Below, in pieces: positions 21,517 through 33,331 of a stretch of DNA of 64,000 nt. This DNA is from Botryosphaeria dothidea (Eukaryota; Ascomycota; Dothideomycetes; Botryosphaeriales; Botryosphaeriaceae). The stretch spans positions 3,596,001-3,660,000 of the forward strand of contig WWBZ02000022.1 in NCBI GenBank assembly GCA_011503125.2, read 5' to 3'. The notes beneath the pieces are model-generated. The model worked only from the letters and a program-made list of their open reading frames with translations, did not search any database and had not been told where the DNA came from. The position numbers and the translations under genes were made by a program. Position 1 is the first letter of the stretch, and every line of letters starts with the position of its first letter.

Positions 21517-22509
21517 CTAGTAGGTGCTAAGACGTAAGAAAGCTGGACGTGGTATGGGTCTCGAGACAACACCGCTTCCTTTCTTGCGGAAGTAATCTGG
21601 GTCCATCATCTCTTCTTCATAAAGAAAATCATCATCGAACAATACTTCAGCATCCTCGTAACCGTCTTCTATACATGTCAAGGTGAAACGGATCCCTGAA
21701 TCCCGTCGTGTGGTATCGACCGATGCCTTGGTTACCGGCACGCCGTATAGATTGTCGCCAGGGTCCTCCAAAATCTGCACACCCGCTCCAACCACGATGG
21801 ATCCATCGCTTTCTTCTTTTGAGGCCATCACGGTCTCTGTCTCCGCAGTCGCCGGATAATAGCAAAGATGATCCTCGTTTGGTGATTCGGGCTCGATTCC
21901 ATCATCCCCATCACATGAAGACCCGGAGTGGTAAGTTTCATTCGGTACTGCGAGTTTCGAGGCCGCTTTGCTGGAATATTTGGCATGTTGGCGAAGCATG
22001 CTTTCAACCTCGGGCGCCATGGACTCCACAACCACGTGGCAAGAAATTTGTTCGACCGGCGAAATATCTGCTTCCATATCACACACTGTGACTTTGGTCT
22101 CTCGACCTCCGCTTCTTGGATTTGCCGGCATGGTCATGGACTTCGCGCTGAAATCTACCCGGGCAAAGTGTGGTACAGGATCAGCTTGTGCGACAGGTTG
22201 ATTTTCTTCCATTATGGTGTCAAGAGCGTTTGGATATTGCGCTTTTGATTTCAGAGACACTTCAAACGGTGAATCCTTTTGTGAATATTTGACGCTGTAA
22301 TCCTCGAATTGTTCATGCTCGTCCTGTTCCCTGCCTTGTTTGCTCCATCCAAAGGTTTGTGGCGTAAATCCTCCGGGCGCAATGGGCTCCACCTCCTTGG
22401 TATGGCTCGCGAAACCGGCTTGATCCTGGACCGACATTATTCCCGCGCAATGAGGACGGCACGATGGGTTCTGATGGTCATCACCGTCTGGCTGATCCAA
22501 GTGCGGCAT
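21517..22509 (-). CDS. Hypothetical acidic protein
   Basis: I do not recognise this family. From the first ATG (22509) it gives 330 aa. The same frame stays open upstream to 22764 without an ATG, so a 5' exon may be missing. The protein is rich in Asp/Glu/Ser and looks largely disordered. The C-terminal stretch is the most ordered: a segment with VVGAGVQILEDPGDNLYGV, then RRDSGIRFTLTCIEDGYED and an acidic EVLFDDDFLYEEEMMD run. No signal peptide, membrane segment or catalytic motif is visible. Confidence 0.55.
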   Translation of the reverse strand: MPHLDQPDGDDHQNPSCRPHCAGIMSVQDQAGFASHTKEVEPIAPGGFTPQTFGWSKQGREQDEHEQFEDYSVKYSQKDSPFEVSLKSKAQYPNALDTIMEENQPVAQADPVPHFARVDFSAKSMTMPANPRSGGRETKVTVCDMEADISPVEQISCHVVVESMAPEVESMLRQHAKYSSKAASKLAVPNETYHSGSSCDGDDGIEPESPNEDHLCYYPATAETETVMASKEESDGSIVVGAGVQILEDPGDNLYGVPVTKASVDTTRRDSGIRFTLTCIEDGYEDAEVLFDDDFLYEEEMMDPDYFRKKGSGVVSRPIPRPAFLRLSTY

Positions 22510-22764
22510 TATGTCGGTTGAAATGAAGGGAAATGCGCTTCGATATGCTCTACGAGAGTCCTCGCAATAGATGAGTGAAGCTTTGATGAGTCTCCAGTAT
22601 GGCAGAGGAGACACCGAAGATAGTCCCGGGGACTCAGATGGTGAAATGTTTTTTGCCGTGGGGTCCACGAGTGGGCGGGTTCTCTTTTGTAGGAACCGGG
22701 AAACTGGGAGCTGGAGGCTGAAGGATCCTACCGAGCGGCGAGCCGCCCTTCCCGTGCCGCACAA

Positions 22765-24659
22765 AACCCTCGATCACTCGATTTCAGAGGGCCAGAAATG
22801 TAGATTTGGCTGCTTAGGTGAGATGGCACCCTCTTCTTCTTTCGGTCGTTGGGGTCCATTTCAGCCCTGCAGCTGACGGGAAGTTGCCTAGAAACTGGTT
22901 TCTGTACCAGCGGTGCGGAGATCATGAGATAATTTTGCAGGTGATAGTAGGCAGCAAGAAAAAGCTAAACAGATATGCAGTGTAACGGGAGCAGGGTGAT
23001 CTTCTAAAGACATGACAAGAGTGTAACAAGCCACTATCATACGGGAAAGAAGACGTTACTATAGCCCTATATGATTATTCTTTCTGGTAAGCGCTTGTTC
23101 CAAGCCGCTCACTGAACAATATTGAAGGATTCGCCAGATGTGGCTAGACTTTTCAAGCAGACACACCAGAGTCCGATGAATGGTACTCTACAACTTCGTC
23201 TACCTCGCGGCAAGGAGACAGAATATCGGAGCACACTAGTTATATGCTTAACGCGAAAAGGAATATGTAACGAAGCTTACTGTTGACTGACCTTCAAAAT
23301 TCCTTGCCGATTACGGCCCCCATGACCCCGCACCACACCTATAACACCCCAGCAGCCTGTCGGCTGATCAGACTAACTATGCTGTGTAACCACCTCTGTC
23401 TCTCATTCAAAGCCCCCCGGGTCTGGTGTCTGCCATGATTTGAACCCTTGCTTGCTGCAAAAAATGCGGATTCGCGCTTGCTGTTCACTTGCTCAAGCCA
23501 CACATGTCAGTCTGCAACGCCATTCCAAGACATAGCCCTACTTCAGTGATGGACTGACCTCAAACTTTCCTCTGGGGAAAGAAACGCGAATGACCCAAAC
23601 CAAGGGCACGGTGTGCGGCCATTGTAAGAACCATTCCCTGAAGATTTTCTTGAGAGTCCTTTGGCTAGTGCAGTCTCAGGATTACCTTGTTGATTTCCGC
23701 AAAGTTGCATACTCTCTCTCCGTCGAGTCAGCCCTCAGTATAATATTTGAGAACGCCAAAGTTCATTGAATGCTGATTATACGCACGCACGGCTTGCAGG
23801 AAAGGACAACGATACAAAACTTTTTCCCAATTCGAAAAGGGATTCCCTTTGAAGTCTGGAATCATGATGGGACCGGTTCTTTCGAATCTGGAGACGGAAT
23901 TCAGAGAGATCAGGTGTTCTATACATAGAATCGTCACCGGTCGGCCACAGAAATTGCGCAGTTGCTTGCCACTATCTCTCTTCGGCCGGCCATGACTCGC
24001 GTCATCAGCAAAATCAAAGAAGAGAAGCTTGTAAGTAACGGCATCCAATTTTATAGCAAGTGCCTATAGGATGTGATCCTAGAAAAGCTTGATCCTGTGT
24101 TAATGCAGTACAATGAGGTGATTCTCATGCAATCGTTTGATAGAGTTTAGAAAAAGGTTTGATCTAACGGAATAGGGAAATATTCATCCCATCAACGCTT
24201 CCTCGATGTCACCTTCCTGTATAGAACGAGGAACTTCCGAGTTCCCACAAATTGAGATATCTTTGGTAAAAGCAATGCTTGGGAAGAAGTCAGTGGCAAC
24301 CGAGGGCGGGTCTGCGCCCGATACCTCTGAGCACGGGACAATCAAGACCGAATGGAACAGACTGGCAGCGGAAAAACTTCAATGAGCACAGCCACACGAC
24401 GAGAGACCAAGAGAGACGCTATTTAATTCCAGAGGAAGGCCGGCTTGGAACCACATAAAGCCAAGCACGAGTAGGTCGAATCTGGAGTATGACAGCGAAA
24501 GGGGCCGGTGCCGAGCTGATCATGCCATGTAGTACTCGCCGACATACCGACACCGGCTCGAGCGGTTCGTGTCTGAAAACCGGCTCCGTTGTCGACGGCT
24601 GGCACCCGTTTGGATTCCATTGGTGTGTTTTCTTGCCGATCAGGATAGTGCCGGAAAAA
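22765..24659. other. Gene-free AT-rich intergenic stretch
   Basis: I see no gene here. Stop codons are frequent in all frames from about 22.9 to 24.4 kb. A GGTTCAAATC word on the minus strand near 23435-23450 recalls a tRNA B box, but the stems do not pair. Confidence 0.6.
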
Positions 24660-25244
24660 TTAGACGCGTCGAACCCGCCTGAAAGCCCGCTGGAAGAACA
24701 TTGCCAAGCTTTTTGCACCAGCTCCACCCTTGCAATTATCCAATTTCTCGGTAAGATGTTGTAGCTGGGAAAGTGGGGACTTGGCAGATTTGTCTGTCAT
24801 CTCACTCCTCTTGATGGGAGAGCTAGGTCTCAATCTGGCGTTCGAGGTCTTCGTAGGTATCAAACTGCACCGTCGTACCTGCACTACTTCCAATCCATTT
24901 GAAGCTTTTCGTTTCAAGTTCTTTCGTGTTGTTGTGTCGCAAAGAGGGAAGTACGAATTCATTGGCTCCCGCTCCGAATCTCCACCCCCGCGTCCTTCCC
25001 CGCAAGCGCCAAGGCTTCTCCCCGCAACCACCTTCATGCTTTTCCGTGAAGCGATGATCATATCCTTCTGGAGCACTGTTGTTAAGATCAAAGCATCGGA
25101 AAAGGCGTTGAAGTCCACAATATCAGAATTCTTGGTGTCGATCTTGGCCAGAAGAATCAATAAACTGCAATGCAGGACGGTCTTGGTATGATCCTTCATG
25201 CATATCTCGAAAACTACATAAATGTCCTGTTTTGCATGAAACAT
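24660..25244 (-). CDS. Doubtful hypothetical ORF
   Basis: This is an unspliced 194-codon ATG ORF with no recognised family. It has a hydrophobic, Lys-poor N-terminal third, a Gly/Arg-rich middle (GACGEGRGGGDSERE) and a basic C-terminus (FQRAFRRVRRV). A plus-strand ORF covers most of the same bases, so coding status is unclear. It diverges from the GH105 gene. Confidence 0.25.
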   Translation of the reverse strand: MFHAKQDIYVVFEICMKDHTKTVLHCSLLILLAKIDTKNSDIVDFNAFSDALILTTVLQKDMIIASRKSMKVVAGRSLGACGEGRGGGDSEREPMNSYFPLCDTTTRKNLKRKASNGLEVVQVRRCSLIPTKTSNARLRPSSPIKRSEMTDKSAKSPLSQLQHLTEKLDNCKGGAGAKSLAMFFQRAFRRVRRV

Positions 25245-25315
25245 GGCAGTGTCTTCCTCGCTTAGATCTTCTCACTCAAGGGGCAAAAGAGTTCGGTTGG
25301 TTGGTATTCTCCGTG

Positions 25316-26640
25316 ATGAAGTCTTTCCTGGTCGCAGCCGCGGCACTGGCCGGTGCAAGCTTGGCTTCGGCAAAGATCACCTTGCCCAATGGATGGTTCA
25401 AGATTTCCCCGGATGAGAAAATAAATCCCGGCAAGTTCGACGGGAAGCCGCGTTACCTGACATGGATGGCCAATTCGCAAATCAAGCATGGTGTTGAGCC
25501 CACTTTCGCATACACCGTCTCCGCCTACCTTTCCGGCATCAAGCTGGCGTACGACCGCACCGGCGACGAGAAGTACTACGACTACCTCAAGCGCCACACC
25601 GACATCGTCCTCTACCCGGCCTGGAACGGCGAGATCCTGCTCTACAACAACAGCAACTCCATCGACGACATCCGCTTCGGCCACAGCTTCCTCGACCTGT
25701 ACAACCTGACCGGCGTCGACGTCTACAGAACGGCCGCCCAAACCCTGCGGGGCCAGATCGACCGGACCGGGCGCAACCCCGACGGCGGCTTCTACCACCG
25801 CTACCCGGTGTACATCGACCAGATGTGGCTGGACGGCATCTACATGCTCGACGTCTTCTACGCGCGCTGGACGCACGAGTTCGAGCCGGACAACACCACC
25901 GCCTGGGACGACATCGCGCTGCAGTTCGACCTCATCGATGCGGGCACCACCGTCGCCCGCGAGCGCACCGGCGGCCTGCCCCTGCACGGCTTCGACTACA
26001 GCAAGCGCGCCATCTGGGCCGATCCCGAGACGGGCGCCGCCCCGCACGTCTGGGGCCGCGCCGTCGGCTGGTACATCATGGCGCTCGTCGACACGCTCGA
26101 CTACTTCCCGGAGACGCATCCGGGAAGGGCGCGCTTGATCGGGTACTTGCAGTCTCTCTCAGACGCGGTTGTTGCGGCGCAGGACGAGCGGACCAAGGGG
26201 TGGTACAACATCATGGACCCGGGCCTCGAGGAGCGGTCCGGCAATTACATCGAGAGCTCTGGGTCTTCCATGTTCGTGTACGGCTTGTTGAAGGGTTTGC
26301 GGTTCGGGTACATCGAGGGCGAGAAGTATCTCAAGGCGGCGCTGGACGGGTACGAGCTGATGACGGAGACGTTTGCCGAGGAGAAGAAGTCGGATGGCTC
26401 GTTGGATTATGAGTGGACTGTGCAGACTGGTAGTCTCAGCAGCAACGGGACTTTTGAGGTAATTTTTGTGGTTCCCCCCCCCCCCCCCCCCCCCCTTTTT
26501 CTTTTTCCTTTTTGTGAGGGTGCTAATGATGTGGGCAGTATTATGCGAGTATTCCTCTATACGAGAATGACCTAAAGGGTGTTTCACCTTTTCTGTTCTC
26601 AAGCTATGAGTACGAGCTGTATGTTGAGGGTAAGAAATGA
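25316..26640 (+). CDS. Secreted GH105 unsaturated rhamnogalacturonyl hydrolase
   Basis: This is a 414-aa glycosidase with exons 25316-26458 and 26539-26640. The signal peptide is MKSFLVAAAALAGASLASA. The family GH88/GH105 (alpha/alpha)6 barrel is evident: YFWM-like RYLTWMANSQIKHGVEPTFA, DDIRFGHSFLDLY, the catalytic-Asp segment YPVYIDQMWLDGIYM, HVWGRAVGWYIMALVDTL and WYNIMDPGLEERSGNYIESS. The second exon restores the normal C-terminus (YYASIPLYENDLKGVSPF and EYELYVEG). These enzymes cleave the unsaturated uronyl end of rhamnogalacturonan oligomers left by pectin lyases, outside the cell. The intron carries a 22-C run. Confidence 0.93.
26474..26495 (+). repeat. Homopolymer C22 in the GH105 intron
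   Basis: About 22 consecutive C bases lie 15 nt after the 5' splice site, followed by a T-rich tract. The length is prone to polymerase and assembly error. Confidence 0.85.
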
Positions 26641-27138
26641 GTGTGACAAAAAGGGATGAGATGGTAGATGGCCGAGCCTGTGCACAATAGTCCGAAGGGG
26701 CAAGGGAGTAGACGAGAGTGGGGGCGAATTCCTCTATGGAAATAACTTCCTGGTAGAACAGAACACAATAGAGCGAGGCGTTCCATGCAGTACGTTCTTT
26801 GGGATAGCACGAGAGATGCGAATCCGAAGCGAGCCTTTTGTCTTCTTCCGTCTGTGTCCAGGAAGTGTTCCCCGAACACAACTAAAGCAGAGCCCCACAA
26901 AAGAGAGCATAATCCCCGCCAAGAGGATGATTCATCATCTACATCGGAAGATGATCCGACGTGTAACACAAATATACTTCGCAGGTGGGCCGTGACCCCA
27001 TCTCATAGGGAGAAAAATCTCGGATCTCTCCCTTTGAAAGGTGTAGAGGGATCGAAGTGTACCACGGCTTGTTCAGACACTGAGAACAGGTTTGGAAAGA
27101 ATGTCAAATAGGGTAGTCTCGTGAAAAGCGTTAAATAG
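26641..27138. other. Intergenic: convergent 3' flanks of GH105 and bZIP genes
   Basis: These 498 bases contain no ORF resembling a protein and no repeat that I noticed. Confidence 0.6.
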
Positions 27139-28152
27139 TCAATCTGCCACTCCGTCGCTTCTACACTTCTCTATAACTTCGTTTATGCGCCTAGGGTCAA
27201 GCAGAAGTGCCTTACTACCACGCCGAGATGCCAAGCTCCGCAACTCCTCGCAGACTACAGCTACGTCCACTCCTCCAGCCGCCACCACGGGATGTTTCTG
27301 GATTGAGTTCCACATGGCCACTGGATCGGGGAAGCCTATCGTCTCCCCTGCGTCTCGACACAGTTGCGCCGTTCGTAGCATACCCTCGAGCCGCATTAGC
27401 TCCTCCTTGAGCTCGCCGTTCTCCGCCCGCAAGATGTTCTCCAGCGATTCGAGCTCTTGGACCCGGACCTCCAGGTCCTTCACCCGTTGGGCCCTACGCT
27501 CGCGGTGTGTCTGTTGGGCTCGTCGGTTCTGCGCTCGTCGTCGTTCCTTCGCATAGTTTAGTGGGGCCTCTGGATCGGGTGATCCGGGTGAGGATGGCGA
27601 GCTGGTCGGCTTCTGCTCCTCGGGAGGGCTCTCGGAGTACGATCGACTTCCCGAGTCTAAGCCCATGGGGTCTTTAGCTCCAGAGCCTAGAGATGTGCTG
27701 CTACGAGGAGATTTTGAGGAGTGGGAGGACGCGGAGATAGAGGGTGGCGACGGCGATAGCATTTGCGGTGGGGCTGCGGCGGATAGCGCTGAACACTTCT
27801 CGGCCGTAAAGATGGAGGAGTCCATATAGGACGTTGCACTCAGCACACCGAAAGTATCCTGATAGGGATACCGGGCGGGTCTAGGATCGGAGAGCTGCTG
27901 ATCCGGATAGGAGTTGGGTGGACGCCAGTCGGTGTGGGATGGGTTCCACCCTGAGATCGCGGTGGCATACTGGTACATGTCAATTCTGTATATGTGGGGA
28001 TTTTCTCTCGTCTAGTGCATGCCTCTGGATGGAGTCGAGAATGCTGAGTCACTTACATTGCTAGCAACATCGCTTTGGCTTTGCTCGTAGGAACCAAAGT
28101 ACTCCGAAGTGGGCGATGCAGAAAGGGCAGTGTTCCACGCAGTAAAATCCAT
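27139..28152 (-). CDS. bZIP transcription factor
   Basis: This is a 308-aa nuclear regulator with exons 28152-28057 and 27969-27139 (intron 87 nt, GTAAGT...CCAG, frame kept). The N-terminal half is Pro/Ser-rich (SPSPPSISASSHSSKSPR). The basic region is at about 185-205: KERRRAQNRRAQQTHRERRA, with the N-x-x-A-Q-x-x-(H/R)-R pattern of Yap/AP-1-like factors. It runs into a heptad zipper (VKDLEVRVQELESLENILRAE). The C-terminal third ends in a region with VAVVCEELRSLASRRG. Yap-type factors often govern oxidative stress or nutrient responses; no cysteine-rich redox domain is obvious, so the signal is unknown. Confidence 0.88.
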
Positions 28153-29091
28153 TGGGGCTCGCTTCCAGATTGCTGGCGTACGGTGGCAATTGTGATATGC
28201 CTTTGGCACTTAAGTATGGAGCTCGATGAAGCGACTCATGTTGGTGGGCACAGAGAGATTTCCAAATAGCGAGCGCCAATCGCATAGCGACAAAGCTATG
28301 ACAGGGGAATCCGCTCTCCTGGGATTGGACACGGACAGTATACTTCGTTTTCTGCGGGCCAAAGTAGATGCTTACGTCACCGCTTTTCGGACTCTGATCC
28401 ATGGCCAGATTGACTAGCGGCTAAACGCATGAAGTTCTTTGCGGGTCAGCCATGGCCAACCCCCATTTCGATTGGTATCGCGCGTGGACTTCCTCCCGCT
28501 GAAACGCCGAGATCACCGACCGAAGAAGATCCTGAGCTCAAAATCTCCAACCCAGGGCTTAGCACACAGAATCTCATCGCGTTCATTCGTTTCAAAGAAC
28601 ATGAGGCGTCAAGACAGGGCTGAAGCTCAATCGTACAGTCCCTGGGGGCCTGGGCTTGACAAGTATCATGTCGATACAGTGAGGGCAGAAGGGAAATATA
28701 CCGACAAAGCCATGCTCGATCGACGCCACCCAAAGAGTCAGGTTTTCGCCCTAAAATTACGGCCTCCCATGATGTGTGCTCCGTTGCTAGGAACATTGTT
28801 CGTCAACGATGAGATGCCAAACCTTGGCATATGTGATCTCATACCTTTAAAAGGTCCAAACACAAGACAACATCTTTCAAAGCGACCACGGGAAAGCTCT
28901 CAATCAACATATGGAGCAGGACCGGAACCGCTGCTGTTGACGGTGTGCAGTATAAACAGGAGGAGGATAGATCGGGTGCTGCCTGCCTCAGAGACGAATC
29001 GGTACTTCACGACTGCTCATGATTGATTCAAGTAAAATTCGGATCGATATGGGGCGGTCTGGATCATGGGTAAGAATGACGTGACCCGTGA

Positions 29092-29118
29092 CCCCCCCCC
29101 CCCAAAAAAAAAAAAAAA
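29092..29118 (+). repeat. Adjacent homopolymers C12 and A15
   Basis: A run of about 12 C is followed directly by about 15 A. It may be an assembly-sensitive microsatellite; no gene is disrupted. Confidence 0.8.
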
Positions 29119-29799
29119 GACCATCCCATATGCCCAGGCTTAGCGAAACGATTAGGGCTCTGGGGCGAGCAGTGCATCAGCGGAAACGAGATCTACGTTC
29201 GGGCCTTGTCTCGGTCCACGTTCCGAAGCGGCTTGGCCATGCGCGGCGGCGGGATCCAATTCCACCCGTGTGCGCGGTTGCTCCTTATCGATTCTCCCCA
29301 CCCTTCCCCGAAAAATGAACAGTGGCTGCGATTGGGGCGTGTTCGAGTTCGAATCGTGGCCAAGTGGAACATCGGAAGGAACGACTAAGGAGCTGCATTT
29401 GGAGGTCAAATATCCCGGTTACGATGCATCTTACCGAGCCAGCGGGCGCTGCTAAGTCAGCCTCAAAGGTCTATGCTCAACGCAATATCCCGCCATCCTC
29501 GTGGAGTAGCCCTCACAACCGCGAGAAATCACAAGCTACGATTCAGAGACTGAGACATGTTCAACCGAATTGATAAGAAAACAAGCGGAACAAACGACGA
29601 AGCAGCAAAGCACCTCATAATGCCCCACTGAGCTTCGCTTCAAAATACTCATCTCGTTCGTTATTCATCCCTGCGCCTGATGATCGGCTTCGGTTTCGGG
29701 ATTTTATAAGCTCAGTTATCCGAGGTCTTAACCCCAACGTCACTCGTTCGTGCGCGACATGGCTTTCTCTGCAGGGATCGCAGATAAGCTCGTCGAGAC

Positions 29800-29870
29800 C
29801 TGCCTGTCTGGGTCAAGTGCCATTCTCATGCAGCAATAAGCTGCCTGCTTGTGTCAAGTGCCATTCTCAT
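29800..29870 (+). repeat. Short tandem duplication, 41-bp offset
   Basis: CTGCCTG is followed by a shared GTCAAGTGCCATTCTCAT, first from 29800 and again from 29841. The 18 bases GTCAAGTGCCATTCTCAT are identical, and the linker between copies has diverged. Confidence 0.75.
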
Positions 29871-31761
29871 ACAAAACATTCCGCATGCTGACCCGAATTC
29901 TTCAGACTACATTTCGTAATTGGATGTTGAATACATATTCTAGTCCGTGTCAAAGGATTTTGCCTTCTCTGCATGTGGTCATCCCTCTTTCAGAAGCATT
30001 CTCCACCAACCACTCACTTCATCCGTACCAGGAGTGACAGAAGACGCTCGGCAAAGAATTCTCTGCAAATTAAAAGGCGGTAACTGCGGCGGCATGTGCT
30101 CAACTCAGCCCCATTGAAAAGTGAAGAGCTACGTGTGGTAATTACCAAAATGAACTTTCCAGTTCTAGCTTAGTCCCATCTCTGGTAGTTGCCGGGCCAT
30201 CTGAGGGCTGAAGAGTTGATGTTCACCATATCGAATACGATACGTATACGAGGAGTGGTCGATGTCTTCTCCATTCTACCTTCATTCACGAAAGTCCCTT
30301 CTCTCAGACTGTCCGAAGAATATTGCATATGTGCGGGACTGAGCCAGGAGCCGGACGCCCTACAAGCTACAAGTGTTCTTAGGCGGCCCATATCTCTTCT
30401 GGAGATCCAGCTGAACCATTTTCCCAGATAGGAAAAGGCAACCTCATTTATCCTAGGTGTAGGTCTTTTTGGAGTACCGGATAAGGAAAGAAGATTGGTG
30501 GCATTCTAAGGTGGCATTCAGTAGGGCTGGTATGCGGCATAGCGTAAATGCTGCATATCTGGCATGACGGCGCAAATCACGCCGACATGCAGTGATTTTG
30601 GTCATCTGCTCGAGAGCTATGCTTTGATCTGCAATAGCACGACTTGGATAACCATGGGTACTCTCACGATGCCCCGCCGTAGAGCGGGCGATGTTGTCCC
30701 GAGCACGTTGTTGACAGCGAATTGCGAGGCGGTTTCTGAAGGGCCAATGGCGGGTAGTTCTTCTTTTCGGAAAACAGAAAAACGAAAAAACACCCCACAA
30801 TTGAGCGGCAATAGGGCCGAACGGACATGGGTCCAACTCCGCCCGAGTCCAGCTTCCAGAAGTTCGGCGAATAATCGGGCGCACGTTGGCACGGAATCGT
30901 GGTGTCTTCAAATAAGCGAAACGTGTCGCAGAAGTGCTCTGTGGAACGTACGACCTCCTCGCCACCGAGAGCCCAGAGCGAATGAAGTGGCAGAGATGGT
31001 ACACACGTGGTTCCTTGCTCAGGCAATCAATGGCTTACATTGTGAGTTGCAAAAAACCTGTTCGCGTTCCAAGCGGCGAGGCGGTGAGGCTGCCGAGACG
31101 GTCCCCGTGGTGTTCGTGCCGCGCCGATAAGAAAGGCGGTCCATGAGGCTGGCTGGCATGCATGTTCAATGGACTTCGGTCTTCTGTCAGCAACAGCCTA
31201 GAATGCGCTTGCCGGGAGACTGTGCAGCGGCGATGCCGACAGCCGACTCCCGGAAGCAACACAGCCAGCGCTCAGGGTCCAAGGCCTGGGCCTGCCAAGC
31301 CGTAGATCTGCGGGCACTAGCCCCTGCCGGCGCAAAAAGCGGACACTAGCGCACGCAGAATCAGAGGAGATCCGACTGCCTGTCTGTCCTCCCGCTCTCC
31401 TCTTCATTCTTCTCTTGGCTGGCCTCTGCCGTAGCCTGCCCTCCTCCAGCACCTCCTGCCTGATTGCCCCCTGCTTGTACATATCTGTATTATAGCCTTG
31501 TCATCCGCCCGAAACGCCCCCCGGAAGTCGGCCAGGACGCCGGCCTCCCCTTCAGCCCGTCGTATCACCGCAGCTGTCCATAATTTCCTAATCCTCCTGC
31601 ATATATTCCCTATTGCACGCGTTCCCCGCCACTCCGGCTCCTGCCACCATTCCCCGGATCGGTGGACCAGATAAGCTCCCGCTTGACGTCATTGCGTCAT
31701 TGGCCCTTCCCTGGCCACGCTACATCTTCCATCCGTCTCCTACCAGCCGGACTAGCCCGCA

Positions 31762-33331
31762 ATGGATCCCGAAACCTACATCGACCCTGGCCTGACACGT
31801 GCCGACCTGTTGCTGCTCAAGTCCCTGCAGCGTGATGCCGCCACAAACACCCCATCTTCTGCAGTTTCCCACGCCAAGGACGACGCCGCCGCTGCTTCTC
31901 CGCAAAACGGAGATCTGCACCACCGGAGGAAAGACTCGGCCAATGAGGACGAGCGTGAGGATCGGAAAACGATTGACGCCATGGAGGCCATGAACAACCC
32001 CAAACATCCCGATTTCGACCCCACTGTCTTCATATTCTGGGATACCCCTGACATCAAGCTGCCGCAAGTACTCGACCAATATGTGCTGCAGCCTTACATC
32101 CGCTGGGCTCGTACTGTCGTCCGTGTCGAAACCGATGTGGTCATGCTGAACCACCTCTTCCTTTATGCCACCACTTCTCTGCCCAGTGCTCTTTACCTCT
32201 TCTACAACTTCTCTTGGATCCATGGAATCTTGCATTGGGTCATGCAAACCTACTATGTTGGAACGTAGGTGCTAACTCCCCGCTGGCTTTCATGCTGTCT
32301 GCTGACCGATACCCAGATACATGTTGATGATGCACCAACACATCCACATGCGTGGCGTGCTGGCCAAGCGGACCCCGTGGCGCCTCATCGACCAAGCATT
32401 CCCTTTTGTTACCGATCCTCTGTTCGGCCATACCTGGAACACCTACTTCTACCATCACGGTAAGCCCATCCATCTCTTTCTGCTCCCCTCCCGTTCCCTC
32501 CACTTACGTCTTCGCAGTCCGCCACCATCACGTAGAAGGGAATGGACCCGACGACCTTTCTTCCACCATCCGCTATCAGCGCGACGACATTTGGAACCTG
32601 CTCCACTACATCGGCCGCTTCGTCTTCCTCATCTGGTTCGACCTGCCGCGTTACTTCATCAGCAAGGGCCATTACAAGACAGGCCTGCGTGCCGGCTTCT
32701 CCGAGTTCGCCACCTTCGGCATGTGGTACCTCTCCTCCCGCATCGACGGCCGCGCCACCATTTGTGTCTTCCTGTTGCCCTTCATGGTGCTGAGGCTGGG
32801 CCTCATGGTCGGGAACTGGGGCCAGCATGCGTTTGTAGACGAGATGGATCCGGACTCGGATTTCCGCTCGAGCATCACGTTGATCGACGTTGCCGTGAGT
32901 AATCCCAATCTCTCTTCTTCTTCTTCTTCTTCTTCTTCTTCTCCTCCTCCTCCTCCTTTTTTTAATTTGATTTTCTCTTTTCTCCTCCTCCCTTTGCTGA
33001 CCGGAATCCTCAGAGCAACCGTTTCTGCTTCAACGACGGCTACCACACCTCGCACCACCTCAACCCGCTGCGCCACTGGCGCCAGCACCCCGTCGCTTTC
33101 TTGAAGCAGAAGGACCAGTACGCCCGCGAGCACGCACTCACCTTCAAGAACATCGACTACATCATGATCACCATCCGCCTCGTCATGAAGGACTACATGC
33201 ACCTCGCCAAGTGCCTCGTCCCCATGGGCGACCAGACCGGCCTGACGTTGGAAGAAAAGGCCGAGATGCTGCGTACCAAGACGAGGGCGTTCACTGAGGA
33301 GGATATTGCGGTCAAGTTTGGCAAGAAATGA
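31762..33331 (+). CDS. Membrane fatty-acid desaturase-like protein with three histidine boxes
   Basis: This is a 446-aa integral-membrane di-iron enzyme with exons 31762-32264, 32317-32459, 32518-32894 and 33014-33331. All joins keep frame. The histidine boxes are HQHIH (straight after intron 1), HVRHHHVEGNG (the HxxHH formed across intron 2) and GYHTSHHLNP in the last exon. Hydrophobic segments surround them (LYATTSLPSALYLFY, GRFVFLIWFDL, ICVFLLPFMVLRLGLMV). The first about 110 residues are hydrophilic and probably cytosolic. The His pattern fits the fatty-acid desaturase/hydroxylase superfamily, and the reaction (desaturation or hydroxylation) is open. Intron 3 contains a long TCT/CCT microsatellite. 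Confidence 0.88.
32911..32970 (+). repeat. TCT/CCT polypyrimidine microsatellite in desaturase intron 3
   Basis: About nine TTC/TCT units run into CTC/CCT units and a T stretch within the intron (32895-33013). It probably serves as a long polypyrimidine tract and is length-variable. Confidence 0.8.

Larger units (their letters stand above)
28153..31761. other. Long intergenic stretch
   Basis: I find no supportable gene in 3.6 kb between the divergent bZIP and desaturase genes. It contains a C12/A15 run at about 29092-29118 and a 41-bp-offset duplication at 29800-29870. Bases 31.38-31.76 kb are pyrimidine-rich, as expected for the desaturase promoter and 5' UTR. Confidence 0.6.

Noticed and set aside
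17805..22764. UstYa/DUF3328-type modification gene near the KEP gene
   Set aside because: I looked for HxxHC-type motifs in all local ORFs and found none.
23425..23500. Possible tRNA on the minus strand (B-box-like GGTTCAAATC)
   Set aside because: The bases flanking the loop do not form a T-stem, and no acceptor or anticodon stem can be drawn.
30453..31147. Overlapping ORFs of up to 188 codons on both strands
   Set aside because: No resemblance to a family, conflicting strands and no splice-consistent extension.
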